DNA of 64,000 nucleotides from contig NZ_BANR01000005.1 in NCBI RefSeq assembly GCF_000332975.1, positions 366,124-430,123 of the forward strand, given 5' to 3'. This DNA is from Gordonia aichiensis NBRC 108223. GTDB taxonomy: Bacteria > Actinomycetota > Actinomycetes > Mycobacteriales > Mycobacteriaceae. Below, in pieces: positions 1 through 9,635 of this stretch. Made by a program: the position numbers and the translations under genes. Below the pieces are notes generated by a model, which was given only the letters and a program-made list of their open reading frames with translations, was not told the DNA's origin and searched no databases. The first letter of the stretch is position 1. Every line of letters starts with the position of its first letter.

Positions 1-2
1 TC

Positions 3-248
3 GAGGTGGCCATCCAATTCGCGCGTTTCAACGATCGGCGTCGAGCACGCAACGAACCCGACTGGGCCTCGATACCCGACGATCAGGCCAGCCCGCTGCC
101 CGACGCCTCTCCTCGGCCGCAGCCGTCCGCGGTCGGAGCGCCGTCGCCGGTGCCCTCGTCGTCGAGAAGCGCGGGGACGATGCACACCACGACAGCGCAG
201 GGGCGCACGTCCGTACGCGACTCATCAACCTTCGACGACGTGCTCTGA
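3..248 (+). CDS. tatC: TatC C-terminal fragment (partial)
   Basis: Only the 3' end lies in the window, read from base 3 to TGA at 246-248. The first residues (EVAIQFARFNDRRRAR) look like the end of the last TatC membrane helix running into its basic cytoplasmic tail. The rest is a Pro/Ser-rich low-complexity tail. TatC is the signal-recognising membrane subunit of the twin-arginine translocase. In Mycobacteriales tatC lies directly upstream of the HelY helicase gene, as here with a 54-bp gap. The six-helix core is outside the window, so the call rests on the tail and on gene order. Confidence 0.7.
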   Translation, partial: EVAIQFARFNDRRRARNEPDWASIPDDQASPLPDASPRPQPSAVGAPSPVPSSSRSAGTMHTTTAQGRTSVRDSSTFDDVL

Positions 249-302
249 GTCACATGCCCACACAGTCGCGTCACGCTACAACGTTGATCTCCACTCACTG
301 CG

Positions 303-3110
303 ATGGCTGCTGACCACCGCGAGTTCGACCGCTTCGCGGCGAGCCTCTCATTTCACCTCGACGACTTCCAGCGGCGGGCCTGCCACGCACTCGAAGACGG
401 GCGAGGGGTACTCGTGTGCGCGCCAACCGGTGCGGGCAAGACGATCGTCGGCGAGTTTGCGGTGCATCTCGCGCTGGCCGACGGGACCAAGTGCTTCTAC
501 ACGACGCCCATCAAGGCCCTCAGCAACCAGAAGTACGCCGATCTCGTCGCTGTCCACGGCAAAGAGAATGTCGGCCTGCTCACCGGCGACAGCTCGATAA
601 ACTCCGACGCACCTGTGGTTGTGATGACCACCGAAGTGGTCCGCAACATGATCTACGCGAATTCGCCTGCACTACGCGGTCTTTCGCATGTCGTCATGGA
701 CGAGGTCCACTTTCTTGCCGACCGCTTCCGCGGCGCGGTCTGGGAGGAGGTGATCCTGGGGCTCGATCCGTCGGTGCGTGTGGTGAGTCTGTCGGCGACA
801 GTCAGCAATGCCGAGGAGTTCGGTGACTGGATACAGACCGTGCGCGGCGAGGTCACGGTCATCGTCGACGAACATCGCCCGGTACCGCTCCAGCAGCACA
901 TGCTCGTGGGTTCGCGCATGTTCGACCTGTTCGACCCCCACCGGGACGGCGGTGGCAAGCCTCAGGTCAACCCCGAACTGAAGCGGTACATACGTCACCG
1001 CATGCTGCTGGCCGACGAGCACGACAGTGGTCGCGGACGCGATCGGCGTTCCGGACGGGGACGCCCGCGATCAACGCGTGGCAGGGGCCCCGGAGCATTG
1101 TCACGGCCTCAGCTTGTCTCTCGCCTTGACCGCGAGGGACTGCTTCCCGCGATCGGATTCATCTTCTCGCGGGTCGGTTGCGACGCCGCGTTGGCCCAGT
1201 GCCTCCGGTCGGGGCTGACGCTGCTGACCCCCGAGGAGTCCGCAGCCGTCGACGAGGTCGTCGACCGGCACCTCACGGAGATCTCACCCGGTGATGCCGA
1301 CGTCCTCGGGGTCGACGAGTGGCGCGCGGGTCTGCGACGCGGCTTCGCCGCCCATCACGCAGGCCTGCTCCCGACGTTCCGTCACACCGTGGAAGAACTC
1401 TTCGTTCTGGGCCTGGTACGGATGGTCTTCGCCACCGAGACCCTGGCTCTCGGGATCAACATGCCTGCTCGCTCGGTCGTGCTCGAACGCTTGGTGAAGT
1501 TCAACGGGGAGTCGCACGTCGACCTGACGCCCGGTGAATTCACCCAGCTCACCGGACGTGCCGGACGGCGGGGCATCGACGTCGAAGGCCACGCCGTCGT
1601 GGTGTGGACTCCTGAGCTGGTACCCGAACAGGTCGCGGGCCTTGCTGGGGCCCGGACGTTTCCGCTGCGCAGTTCGTTCGCGCCCGAGTACAACATGGCC
1701 GTCAACCTCATCGGTCGTCGAGGACTCGCCGGGTCACGCGAACTGCTCAACAGATCGTTCGCACAGTTCCAGGCCGACCGCTCCGTCGTCGGGCAATCCC
1801 GCAAGGTCGACGACATGTACCGCCGACTGCGCAAGCTCGATGTCGAGCTCGCGGCGGCCGCGAACAGGCGCGGGATCGACCCCGGCACCATCACCGGGCT
1901 CGACGACGATCCCGACGCAAGCCCCTCGGACCCATACGGCGGCTTTCTCGGATACGTGACGCTCCGCGAGGAGATCCGTAGGCGCGAGCGTGATCTCAAA
2001 TTCCGCAGCCGTGTCGCGTCACACGAGTCGACGGTCGCCGACCTTGCGAGCCTCAAACGCGGGCACGTCATCGGCGTGCACTCGGGGCGTCATCGTGGAC
2101 TCGCCGTCGTGCTCGAACCCGCAACCCAGCCGACCGACCCCAAACCCCTGGTGCTGAGCGAGGACGCCTGGTGCGGACGGGTGGGCACCCGCGATTTTGT
2201 CAACCCACCCGAAGTGCTCGGCCATATGCGACTTCCCAAGAATCCCGATCGCCGCACCGGTCGAGGCCGGCGCGATCTGGCATCGGCATTGCGGTCGACC
2301 GGTATCGAGATGCCGCGGGGTCGCCAGAAAAAGAAGGCGTTGGCGGCCGACGACACCGAACTGGCGCGGATGCGCCACGAGCTGAGGGCACACCCCGCGC
2401 ATCAGCTCGACAACGGCGACGACTTGTTCCGACTCGCCGAAGGGCGTAACCGACTGGTGCGCGACATCGTCTCCGCAGAACGTTCGATCAGCGAGCGCAC
2501 CTCCACCCTCGGCGTGACCTTCGACAGGATCGTCGGGGTGCTCACCGAACTCGGATACGTCGAGCAGGAGCGCAACGAGGTCGTGGTGACCCCGACAGGT
2601 CAGCTGCTCAGCAGGATCTACAGCGAGAGCGACCTTCTCGTCACCGAGTGCATCCGCGCAGCGATCTGGGACACACTCGGACCTCCGCAACTCGCGGCCG
2701 TGGTCGCCGCGATGGTATTCGAGTCACGCCGCGACAGTCACGCAGGCGCCGACGCCATGCCGGGAAACGTCGAGCTGCGCACAGCGATCGCCGCGACGCT
2801 CGATATCTGGCATCAGGTCTCCGACGTCGAGCGACGTCACGGCGTATCACCGACACGCGAGCCGGATACGGGTTTCTCTGTGGCTGTATCGCTCTGGGCG
2901 GCGGGTCGCTCGCTGACCGAATCGCTTGCTGCTGCGGGCGAACGGGGCACCCTGCTCTCACCCGGCGACTTCGTGCGATGGAACCGGCAGATCGTCGATT
3001 TGCTCGAACAGATCCGACTCGGTGTCGGCGACGACGCTCCGCTCGCTCGCTCGGCTCGCGCAGCGGTGAAAGCGATTCGACGCGGCGTGGTTGCCGCAGA
3101 ACTGGGCTGA
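303..3110 (+). CDS. helY: HelY-type Ski2/Mtr4-like RNA helicase
   Basis: A 935-residue superfamily 2 helicase. Visible motifs are Walker A APTGAGKT (residues 40-47), DEVH box (133-136), SAT (164-166) and motif VI QLTGRAGRRG (near 416). A long C-terminal part after residue 700 fits the DSHCT region of Ski2/Mtr4 proteins. Family members unwind RNA in an ATP-dependent way and are linked to RNA processing or decay; the exact role in actinobacteria is not settled. Residues about 243-262 form an Arg/Gly-rich insert that could be an RNA-contacting loop (inference). The length matches mycobacterial HelY. The ATG at 303 is the first start after tatC; no strong ribosome site is seen before it. Confidence 0.92.
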   Translation: MAADHREFDRFAASLSFHLDDFQRRACHALEDGRGVLVCAPTGAGKTIVGEFAVHLALADGTKCFYTTPIKALSNQKYADLVAVHGKENVGLLTGDSSINSDAPVVVMTTEVVRNMIYANSPALRGLSHVVMDEVHFLADRFRGAVWEEVILGLDPSVRVVSLSATVSNAEEFGDWIQTVRGEVTVIVDEHRPVPLQQHMLVGSRMFDLFDPHRDGGGKPQVNPELKRYIRHRMLLADEHDSGRGRDRRSGRGRPRSTRGRGPGALSRPQLVSRLDREGLLPAIGFIFSRVGCDAALAQCLRSGLTLLTPEESAAVDEVVDRHLTEISPGDADVLGVDEWRAGLRRGFAAHHAGLLPTFRHTVEELFVLGLVRMVFATETLALGINMPARSVVLERLVKFNGESHVDLTPGEFTQLTGRAGRRGIDVEGHAVVVWTPELVPEQVAGLAGARTFPLRSSFAPEYNMAVNLIGRRGLAGSRELLNRSFAQFQADRSVVGQSRKVDDMYRRLRKLDVELAAAANRRGIDPGTITGLDDDPDASPSDPYGGFLGYVTLREEIRRRERDLKFRSRVASHESTVADLASLKRGHVIGVHSGRHRGLAVVLEPATQPTDPKPLVLSEDAWCGRVGTRDFVNPPEVLGHMRLPKNPDRRTGRGRRDLASALRSTGIEMPRGRQKKKALAADDTELARMRHELRAHPAHQLDNGDDLFRLAEGRNRLVRDIVSAERSISERTSTLGVTFDRIVGVLTELGYVEQERNEVVVTPTGQLLSRIYSESDLLVTECIRAAIWDTLGPPQLAAVVAAMVFESRRDSHAGADAMPGNVELRTAIAATLDIWHQVSDVERRHGVSPTREPDTGFSVAVSLWAAGRSLTESLAAAGERGTLLSPGDFVRWNRQIVDLLEQIRLGVGDDAPLARSARAAVKAIRRGVVAAELG

Positions 3111-3314
3111 CGCAGGACGTGGTTCGAAGTGACGCAGCTGCCGCTATCGGAGTCCTGTACTGCTTGACCGACGATTCGACCCTGCTGAGGTAACGTTCAC
3201 TTCGCATAACGGTCGGGGACGACGGCAGGGGAGACACGCGTCGGCCGCGACACCGTGACCGTTCACCACTGCGTACCACGTATCACTGCCGTGGGCTGAG
3301 TGAAAGAGAGACGT

Positions 3315-4169
3315 ATGAGCCATCCGTACGACCCCAGCAACCCCGGTGACCAGACGTCGGCCGGCGCCCGGTCGAACGAGGGGAGCCAGCAGGGGGGTAA
3401 CCAGCCCGGGCAGGATCCGCAGCAGCCTCCCCAGTATGGGCAGCCCGGCCAGTTCGGCCAGCCACAGGCCCCCCAGTATGGCCAGCCAGGTCAGTACGGC
3501 CAGCCACAGGCCCCCCAGTATGGCCAGCCAGGTCAGTACGGCCAGCCGTCGCAGCAGGGCTACTTCGGGCAGGCACCGCAGTCCGGTCAACCTCCCCTGT
3601 ACGGCCAGCCCCCACAGCAGGGCCAGCCGGGACAACCTCAGTACGGCCAACCGGGACAATACGGACAGCAGCAGAGCCCTCAGCCCGGCCAGTACGGACA
3701 GCCCGGCCAGTACGGACAGCCCGGCCAGTACGGACAACCCGGCCAGTACGGCCAGGCGGCCGGGTTCGGAGAGGCGAACACCCAGCCGGGTCAATTCGGT
3801 CAGGCCGGTGACCAGTTCTCGAACATGACCGTCACGTCCGGATCGTCGAACCGTAAGCGCGCGGCCATCTTCGGCGGTATCGGGGCCGTGGTCGTGATTG
3901 CCGCGGTCATCCTCATCACCGCGTTCGCGTGGCCAGGGTGGGCGCCGAAGTCACTCGACCAGAATGCAGTTCAGGACGGGGTCAAGCAGGTCCTCACCAA
4001 GGACTACCAGGCCACTGACGTCTCGAACGTCTCGTGCCCCTCGGGTCAGAGCGTCGAGAAAGGCAGCTCGTTCACCTGCTCGGTCACGGTGGGCGGTCAG
4101 AAGCAACAGGTCAAGGTGACCATTCTCGACGACGACGGGAAGTACGAAGTCTCGCGCCCGACGAGCTGA
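3315..4169 (+). CDS. Repeat-rich single-pass membrane protein with DUF4333
   Basis: The 284-residue product has three parts. Residues about 25-165 are Gln/Gly/Pro/Tyr repeats built on QYGQPGQ. One membrane helix follows (around 185-207), led by the basic NRKR. The C-terminal DUF4333 domain has two cysteines (VSCPSG and FTCSV) that could form a disulphide outside the cell. ATG 3315 is chosen over an in-frame GTG at 3300 because GAGAGA lies 5 bases before it. Proteins of this build sit next to helY in mycobacteria; no activity is known. The Gln-rich N-terminus should be cytoplasmic and may mediate self-association (inference). Confidence 0.85.
   Translation: MSHPYDPSNPGDQTSAGARSNEGSQQGGNQPGQDPQQPPQYGQPGQFGQPQAPQYGQPGQYGQPQAPQYGQPGQYGQPSQQGYFGQAPQSGQPPLYGQPPQQGQPGQPQYGQPGQYGQQQSPQPGQYGQPGQYGQPGQYGQPGQYGQAAGFGEANTQPGQFGQAGDQFSNMTVTSGSSNRKRAAIFGGIGAVVVIAAVILITAFAWPGWAPKSLDQNAVQDGVKQVLTKDYQATDVSNVSCPSGQSVEKGSSFTCSVTVGGQKQQVKVTILDDDGKYEVSRPTS
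3432..3547 (+). repeat. 42-bp tandem repeats, about 2.8 copies, inside the DUF4333 gene
   Basis: Units begin at 3432, 3474 and 3516. The second unit and the first 32 bases of the third are identical; the first unit carries a few substitutions. Each encodes a 14-residue block of the type [14 protein letters not shown]. Near identity at DNA level suggests recent duplication, and copy number may vary between strains. Confidence 0.9.
3684..3755 (+). repeat. 18-bp tandem repeat, four copies, inside the DUF4333 gene
   Basis: Four consecutive 18-bp units based on cccggccagtacggacag encode PGQYGQ four times. The last two units differ from the first by one base each. This is a second, independent repeat expansion in the same low-complexity N-terminal domain. 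Confidence 0.92.
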
Positions 4170-5153
4170 TCAGCGGGGCGTCAGCTCCCATCCGAGCGCG
4201 TCGGCGAGTCGGCCCACCGAGGCACCGATCCGTAGTTCGTCGATGAGGTCGGCCAGTCGTTCGGGATCGGCGGGCGCCGACGGCAGATGGTCGTCGGCGG
4301 TGCTCTCGACCGTCTGCGCGTCGGTGCGCACGGTCACCACGGTGCGTGCGGCACGGAGATACTCAGCGGAGTCGCGCAGTGACGAGCGAACGCGCGGGGT
4401 CAAAGTCGACGTCGGGTCGTCGACCGCCCCCTCCAGGGCGTCCAGGTCGCCGTAGGCGGTGATCAGTTTCGCAGCAGTCTTCTCGCCGATCCCCGGTACA
4501 CCCGGCAAACCGTCGGATGGGTCCCCACGCAGCATCGACATCTCCGCGTACGCGGTGCCCGCACGACCGACGGGGACCCCGTACCGGTCAGCGACCTCGG
4601 TCGGACCCATCAACTCGGCTCTGGCGAGTCCGTGGCCTACGTAGAGCACGCGCACCGGCACGGGATCATCTGCGACCACCTGGAGCAGGTCACGATCGCC
4701 GCTGACCACAAGTACGTCGTCGACGGCTTCGGTGGCGGCGAGCGTGCCGATCACGTCGTCTGCCTCGCAACCCACCGCTCCGGATGTCATGAGTCCTGCC
4801 GCGGCAAGCACCTCGAGAATCATGTCGACCTGCGGTGTGAGGGTGTCGGGGACCTCCTCGACGTCGATCCCGGTGCGGGCGTCGTCGGCTCCGGAGTGCG
4901 GTGCCTCCTGTGCGACTCGGTGCGCCTTGTACGACGGCAGCAGCTCCGTGCGGAACGCCGGCCGCCAGTCGAGGTCGAGGCAGACGACGAGGCGTGTCGG
5001 ATGGTGCTGGGACACCAGTGAGGCGATGGTGTCGATGAACCCGCGCACCGCGTTCACCGGCCGCCCGTCGGCTGCGGTGAGCTTTTCGGGCAGTGCATGA
5101 AAGGAGCGGAACCACAGGCTTGCGCCATCGAGAAGCATCACAGATCCGGCCAT
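4170..5153 (-). CDS. 5'-3' exonuclease (FEN/PolA-type)
   Basis: A 327-residue stand-alone homologue of the 5' nuclease domain of DNA polymerase I. Metal-binding acidic motifs are visible: MLLDGASL at the N-terminus, CEADDVIG, and SGDRDLLQ, followed by the helix-3-turn-helix motif [13 protein letters not shown]. These enzymes cut flap or 5'-ended DNA during replication and repair. The ATG at 5153 is preferred; an upstream in-frame start would add 15 residues unlike the family. The gene ends just before the stop of the convergent DUF4333 gene (no gap) and diverges from pepE with 34 bp between starts. Mycobacteria have the same stand-alone gene in the same place (Rv2090). Confidence 0.9.
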   Translation of the reverse strand: MAGSVMLLDGASLWFRSFHALPEKLTAADGRPVNAVRGFIDTIASLVSQHHPTRLVVCLDLDWRPAFRTELLPSYKAHRVAQEAPHSGADDARTGIDVEEVPDTLTPQVDMILEVLAAAGLMTSGAVGCEADDVIGTLAATEAVDDVLVVSGDRDLLQVVADDPVPVRVLYVGHGLARAELMGPTEVADRYGVPVGRAGTAYAEMSMLRGDPSDGLPGVPGIGEKTAAKLITAYGDLDALEGAVDDPTSTLTPRVRSSLRDSAEYLRAARTVVTVRTDAQTVESTADDHLPSAPADPERLADLIDELRIGASVGRLADALGWELTPR

Positions 5154-5174
5154 GTCCCAACTGTGCCATCCGCG

Positions 5175-5180
5175 TAGGCT
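5175..5180 (+). promoter_or_regulatory. -10 box of leaderless pepE transcript
   Basis: TAGGCT lies 7 bases before GTG 5188, so transcription should start at or within a base of the start codon. This decides the pepE start over an in-frame ATG at 5152. Confidence 0.65.
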
Positions 5181-5187
5181 TCGACTC

Positions 5188-6312
5188 GTGACCGCCACTG
5201 CAGAAGAGCGATTCGACGCCGAGGTGTACCGACGTCGCCTTGCGCGGGCCGCGATGCTGACCGGTAAGGCAGCACTCGACGCCCTGATCGTTTCACCCGG
5301 ACCTGATCTGCGTTATCTGACCGGATCGCGCGCCGACACATTCGAGCGGCTGACGGCATTGGTCATCCCGGCCGCGGGAACTCCCCGGCTCGTGGTCGCC
5401 CGGCTAGAACTCGCCTCGGTACGCGATTCGGCGGTCAGCGAACTCGACATCGACGTCGTCGATTGGGTCGACGGCGACGACGCACACGCCCTGGCGCTCG
5501 CGGGATTGCCCGACAACGCCGCGGTCGCGGTCTCCGAGTCGATGCCCGCGCTTCATCTCGTTCCGATCGCAGATCGCCTGGGCAGAACCCCGGCACTGGC
5601 GACGCCGGTGCTGCGTCAGATGCGAATGATCAAGGATGACAACGAGATCGACGCTCTTCGCCGCGCCGGTGCTGCGATCGACCGGGTCCATGCACGCATG
5701 GGCGAGTGGTTGCGCCCGGGACGAACCGAAGCCGACGTCGCGGCCGACATCGCCGAGGCGATCGTGGCCGAGGGGCATACGGCGCCGGAATTCATCATCG
5801 TCGGATCGGGTCCCAACGGCGCCGATCCGCATCACGAGCAGTCCGATCGCGTGATCGAATCCGACGACATCGTCGTCATCGACATCGGCGGTCCCGTGGA
5901 ACCTGGCTACAACTCCGACTCCACCCGCACGTATTGCTTCGCCCACCCGTCCGACGAACAGACGCGCGCCTACGCAGCGCTCGAAGCAGCCCAACGCAGG
6001 GCGGTCGCCGCAGTCCGTCCCGGGGTCACCGCGCAGGAGGTCGACTCCGCCGCACGCAAGGTACTCGTCGACGCCGGGTTCGGGGAGAACTTCATCCACC
6101 GCACCGGGCACGGTATCGGACTCTCGGTGCACGAGGAGCCCTACATCGTCGGCGGCAATGACCTCGTTCTCGAGGCGGGTATGGCCTTCTCGATCGAGCC
6201 GGGGGTGTACTTTCCCGGGCAGTGGGGCGCACGGATCGAGGACATCGTGATCGTCACCGACGACGGTTGTGAGCCGGTCAATCGACGCCCCCACGAACTA
6301 CTGATGTTGTGA
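5188..6312 (+). CDS. pepE: M24-family Xaa-Pro peptidase PepE
   Basis: A 374-residue two-domain peptidase. The N-terminal creatinase-like domain covers about residues 1-135. The C-terminal pita-bread domain carries the metal ligands: DIGG near 230, the following [20 protein letters not shown] near 310, EPGVY, and ARIED. Such enzymes remove a residue preceding proline from peptide N-termini in the cytoplasm, using two metal ions. The GTG start at 5188 is chosen because of the leaderless -10 box. The gene matches Rv2089c in identity and position. Substrate range cannot be told from sequence. Confidence 0.9.
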   Translation: MTATAEERFDAEVYRRRLARAAMLTGKAALDALIVSPGPDLRYLTGSRADTFERLTALVIPAAGTPRLVVARLELASVRDSAVSELDIDVVDWVDGDDAHALALAGLPDNAAVAVSESMPALHLVPIADRLGRTPALATPVLRQMRMIKDDNEIDALRRAGAAIDRVHARMGEWLRPGRTEADVAADIAEAIVAEGHTAPEFIIVGSGPNGADPHHEQSDRVIESDDIVVIDIGGPVEPGYNSDSTRTYCFAHPSDEQTRAYAALEAAQRRAVAAVRPGVTAQEVDSAARKVLVDAGFGENFIHRTGHGIGLSVHEEPYIVGGNDLVLEAGMAFSIEPGVYFPGQWGARIEDIVIVTDDGCEPVNRRPHELLML

Positions 6313-6354
6313 GCTGACACCGTCGACCGGTCACACGACCACCGCAGGCTGAGG

Positions 6355-6756
6355 TCAGTCGAGAAGCGAATGCGAGCCGAGCACGCGACGAACGGCGATC
6401 TCGATCACCACGCGCTGCGGATTCGGCTTCGGCTCGCGATACCGCTGGGCATAGCGGCGCTCTGCCTCCGCGACGCGATCACGATCGCGATGCACTGTGG
6501 CCGTGCCCTCGAGTGTCAGCCACCGCGGGCCGTCGACATTGCTCACCGCTGCGTAGCCCCCGCGTTCGGCGTTGCGCACCTTTTGACTGCCGTCGCGGGT
6601 GATGACACGCGCAATCCGGGTGTCGGGGTCGTAGGTGAATCCGACTGCCACCACGTGAGGTGTGCCGTCTGGTCGCAGCGTCGCAAGTGTTGCAAGATGT
6701 CGCTCGCTCAAGAAGTCGAGCGCAGCGGAACCTAGGTTGTCCGGGGTGCGCGGCAT
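6355..6756 (-). CDS. F420-dependent PPOX-family reductase (Rv2074-like)
   Basis: A 133-residue flavin/deazaflavin oxidoreductase with a split beta-barrel. N-terminal [17 protein letters not shown] and the later [13 protein letters not shown] and [18 protein letters not shown] segment are typical of the family. The M. tuberculosis gene at the matching position (Rv2074) is an F420H2-dependent biliverdin reductase; the same activity here is an inference from family and position. The ATG at 6756 is preferred to one at 6768, because TATGGT at 6764-6769 forms a leaderless promoter that would remove the upstream codon. The gene diverges from the SDR gene. Confidence 0.82.
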   Translation of the reverse strand: MPRTPDNLGSAALDFLSERHLATLATLRPDGTPHVVAVGFTYDPDTRIARVITRDGSQKVRNAERGGYAAVSNVDGPRWLTLEGTATVHRDRDRVAEAERRYAQRYREPKPNPQRVVIEIAVRRVLGSHSLLD

Positions 6757-6763
6757 GTCGCCA

Positions 6764-6769
6764 ACCATA
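6764..6769 (-). promoter_or_regulatory. -10 box of leaderless PPOX transcript
   Basis: TATGGT on the minus strand is exactly 7 bases before ATG 6756. The upstream ATG at 6768 lies inside this hexamer and so cannot be the start if the box is used. Confidence 0.6.
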
Positions 6770-6853
6770 GGTCACAGGCCTTCATGCTCCCGAGGCCCCC
6801 GACGGTGAGGCGCCGCTGTGGGCCTCCGGTCCGCCGGTGGAATACTGCGTGTC

Positions 6854-7630
6854 ATGGCGCGCATGCACTCACACGAGGATCTGGGAACGATCGTTGTCTT
6901 CGGTGGACGCAGCGAGATCGGAATCGCACTCGCGAAGCGACTCGTCGAGGGCCGCAGCGTCGTTCTCGCAGCGCGTCGCTCCGACGACCTCGTCGACGAG
7001 ATGGCCGGGATGCGCGCAGCGGGGGCCACCGACGTCACCACACTCGAGTTCGACGCCGACGCAACGGACACACATCCCGCGCTCATCGACACCATATTCA
7101 ACGTGCACGGTCCAGTCGGCGCGGCGATCGTCGCGTTCGGCATTCTCGGCGATCAACGTCGCGCCGAGACAGACGTCGCGCACGCACTCCGGATCGCACA
7201 GACCGACTATGTCGGTCAGATCAGTGTGCTGACGCCGCTGGCGAATGCGCTACGCAGCCAGGGGTCCGGCACGATGATCGTGTTCTCGTCAATCGCCGGG
7301 GTGCGGGTCCGACGCGGCAACTATGTGTACGGCTCAGCAAAGGCGGGGCTCGACGGCTTCGCCAGCGGACTGGCCGACGCCCTGCACGGATCCGGAGTCC
7401 GTCTACTGCTCGCACGCCCTGGTTTCGTCATCGGCAACATGACCGCCGACCTCATGGCCGCGGGAACCAAGCCCGCACCCATGTCGGTCGACGCCGAGCA
7501 GGTCGCAGACGCAGTGGCACGGGCGTACCACAGTGGCCGATGGGAGGTCTGGATTCCCGGAGCGTTACGTGTCGTCGGGTTCGCCATGCGTTTCGTTCCG
7601 CGCGCGATCTGGCGCAGGTTGCCCCGATGA
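6854..7630 (+). CDS. Short-chain dehydrogenase (DprE2-like)
   Basis: A 258-residue classical SDR. The nucleotide-binding loop reads VFGGRSEIGIALA near the N-terminus and the catalytic part has SSIAG followed by YGSAK. The loop GGxSEIG resembles DprE2, the decaprenylphosphoryl ketoribose reductase, of which Rv2073c is a paralogue; the substrate is unknown. ATG 6854 is used because AATACT lies 7 bases upstream; a further ATG at 6863 is possible. The stop overlaps the cobL start (ATGA), so it is translationally coupled to the cobalamin genes, although no known B12 step needs it. Confidence 0.85.
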   Translation: MARMHSHEDLGTIVVFGGRSEIGIALAKRLVEGRSVVLAARRSDDLVDEMAGMRAAGATDVTTLEFDADATDTHPALIDTIFNVHGPVGAAIVAFGILGDQRRAETDVAHALRIAQTDYVGQISVLTPLANALRSQGSGTMIVFSSIAGVRVRRGNYVYGSAKAGLDGFASGLADALHGSGVRLLLARPGFVIGNMTADLMAAGTKPAPMSVDAEQVADAVARAYHSGRWEVWIPGALRVVGFAMRFVPRAIWRRLPR

Positions 7631-8850
7631 CTGCCGAGGCGACGGATGTGCCACGGTTCGTCGTCGTCGGGATAGGCGCCGATGGCTGGGCCGGATTGAC
7701 CGATCGGGCCCGCGACGAACTGCGCGGTGCGACAGTGGTCTACGGTTCGACACGACAACTCGCGCTCCTGCCCGCGCTCGATGCGACGACAGTCGCATGG
7801 ACGTCACCGATGTCCGAGCACCTGCATCGGGTGGTGTCCGAGGCGACCGCCGCCGAGGTGCATGTGCTCGCCAGCGGTGATCCGATGTTCCACGGGGTCG
7901 GGTCGACGATCGTCGGTGCCGTCGGACGCGACAGGGTTCGAATTCTTCCCACGGTGTCGTCGGCGAGCCTCGCCTGTGCCGAACTCGGGTGGGATCTGGC
8001 GCGGACGCACGTGATCAGCACTGTGCATCACGAGGTCGAGTCCGTCGTACCGGTCGTGACCGACGGCCGCCGGGTCCTGGTGCTCAGTCGCGGTGCGCAC
8101 ACCCCATCCGAAGTCGCGGAGGTTCTGACGCGCAACGGATTCGGCTGGTCGTCGATGACCGTCCTCGAGCAACTCGGCGGACCGGGGCAGCGGATCGTCG
8201 AATCACTGGCACGCTCGTACCGACCTCAGCCGCACGATGCCCTGAACATCGTGGCCATCGAGTGCGTCGGACCGCGCACGTCCCGGCTACCCGGACTACC
8301 CGACGACGCATACGAGAACGACGGGCAACTCACCAAATCGGCGGTGCGCGCCCTGACCGTCTCGGCGCTCACGCCCGGTGGGCGAGCGCTCCTGTGGGAT
8401 ATCGGTTCCGGGTCGGGGAGTGTGGCCATCGAATGGTTGCGGGCAGACACCGAGGGGAGCGCCATCGCATTCGAGCGTGACCCTGTCCGCGCCGCACGAC
8501 TGCAACGCAACGCCGCGCGCCACGGTGTGGCAGATCGACTGACCGTGCGCGGCGGGGTCCCCGACTCACTCGACGTCGCACCCGAGCCCGATGCGGTCTT
8601 CGTCGGAGGCGGACTCGACGACGGGGTGCTGACCGCGGCGTGGCAGGCGCTGCTCCCGGGCGGACGGTTCGTCGCCAACGCGGTCACACTCGACACCCAG
8701 TCACTGCTCGTCGAGTGGCACGCCCGCGCCGGCGGCACCCTTCGACGGCTCTCCATCGAGACCGTCGAACCGCTCGGTTCGCTGACGACGTGGCGCCCCG
8801 CGCTCCCGATCGTGCAATGGATCACCACCCGACAGGACGACCAATCGTGA
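7627..8850 (+). CDS. cobL: Precorrin-6Y C5,15-methyltransferase (decarboxylating)
   Basis: A 407-residue bifunctional enzyme. The N-terminal CbiE-like part (about 1-210) starts with VVGIGADGWAGL, the SAM-binding start of the corrin methylases, and has ASGDPMFHG. The C-terminal CbiT-like part (about 215-400) has a Rossmann methyltransferase loop, LWDIGSGSGSVAIEW. It methylates precorrin-6B at C5 and C15 and removes the C12 acetate carboxyl in the aerobic cobalamin pathway. ATG 7627 overlaps the SDR stop, and the gene end overlaps cobM by GTGA, so cobL-cobM-cobK form a coupled operon. Confidence 0.95.
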   Translation: MTAEATDVPRFVVVGIGADGWAGLTDRARDELRGATVVYGSTRQLALLPALDATTVAWTSPMSEHLHRVVSEATAAEVHVLASGDPMFHGVGSTIVGAVGRDRVRILPTVSSASLACAELGWDLARTHVISTVHHEVESVVPVVTDGRRVLVLSRGAHTPSEVAEVLTRNGFGWSSMTVLEQLGGPGQRIVESLARSYRPQPHDALNIVAIECVGPRTSRLPGLPDDAYENDGQLTKSAVRALTVSALTPGGRALLWDIGSGSGSVAIEWLRADTEGSAIAFERDPVRAARLQRNAARHGVADRLTVRGGVPDSLDVAPEPDAVFVGGGLDDGVLTAAWQALLPGGRFVANAVTLDTQSLLVEWHARAGGTLRRLSIETVEPLGSLTTWRPALPIVQWITTRQDDQS

Positions 8851-9635
8851 CCGTCTACTTCATCGGTGCCGGTCCTGGCGCCGCCGACCTCATCACGGTG
8901 CGTGGGGCGCGCACGCTGGGCAACTGTGCCACGTGCCTATATGCAGGATCGCTTGTCCCACAGCAACTCCTCGAGCTCTGCCCACCCGACGCCACCCTGA
9001 TCGACACGGCTCGGATGCCGCTCGAGGAGATCATCACGCACATCGCCGCCGCCGACGCGGCCGGCGGTGATGTGGCACGATTGCACTCCGGCGATATCTC
9101 GCTGTACTCCGCGTTCACCGAACAGCGTCGCGAGCTCACGCGTCGGGGGATCGACGTCGAAATCGTGCCCGGGGTCCCCGCGTTTGCTGCCGCGGCTGCC
9201 GCTCTCGATACAGAACTCACCGTGCCGGGAATCGGGCAGAGTCTGCTGATCACACGTGTGTCGACGTTGTCGACGGACATGCCCCCCGGCGAGGAACTCG
9301 CTCGCCTCGCGCAGACGGGAGTGACCCTCGCCCTGCATCTGGCCGCGCACCGGGCCGCCGAGATCGTCGACGCGATCGCCGCTCACTACGGGGCCGAATG
9401 CCCAACGGCCACGGTGGCATTCGCATCGCGAGCCGATCAGGTCGTGCTCCGGTGCCCGTTGTCGGAACTACCGCAGCAACTCGCCGACCACGGAATCCGT
9501 CGCACCGCGGTCATCTTTGTCGGCAGGGTGCTCGATCCGTCGTCGACTACCCCGACCGACAGCTACCTTTATTCGCAGGCCCGCATGACGAAACTACGCA
9601 GCGGCGCGCACGACGACAGTCCATCGACGTCATGA
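8847..9635 (+). CDS. cobM: Precorrin-4 C11-methyltransferase
   Basis: A 262-residue SAM-dependent corrin methylase. Family features seen are YFIGAGPGAADLITVRG at the N-terminus, LHSGDISLYSA (the GxGD-type loop) and IVPGVPAFAAAAA. CobM methylates precorrin-4 at C11 to give precorrin-5. GTG 8847 overlaps the cobL TGA by four bases; the stop overlaps the cobK ATG in the same way. Length is normal. Confidence 0.95.
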   Translation: MTVYFIGAGPGAADLITVRGARTLGNCATCLYAGSLVPQQLLELCPPDATLIDTARMPLEEIITHIAAADAAGGDVARLHSGDISLYSAFTEQRRELTRRGIDVEIVPGVPAFAAAAAALDTELTVPGIGQSLLITRVSTLSTDMPPGEELARLAQTGVTLALHLAAHRAAEIVDAIAAHYGAECPTATVAFASRADQVVLRCPLSELPQQLADHGIRRTAVIFVGRVLDPSSTTPTDSYLYSQARMTKLRSGAHDDSPSTS

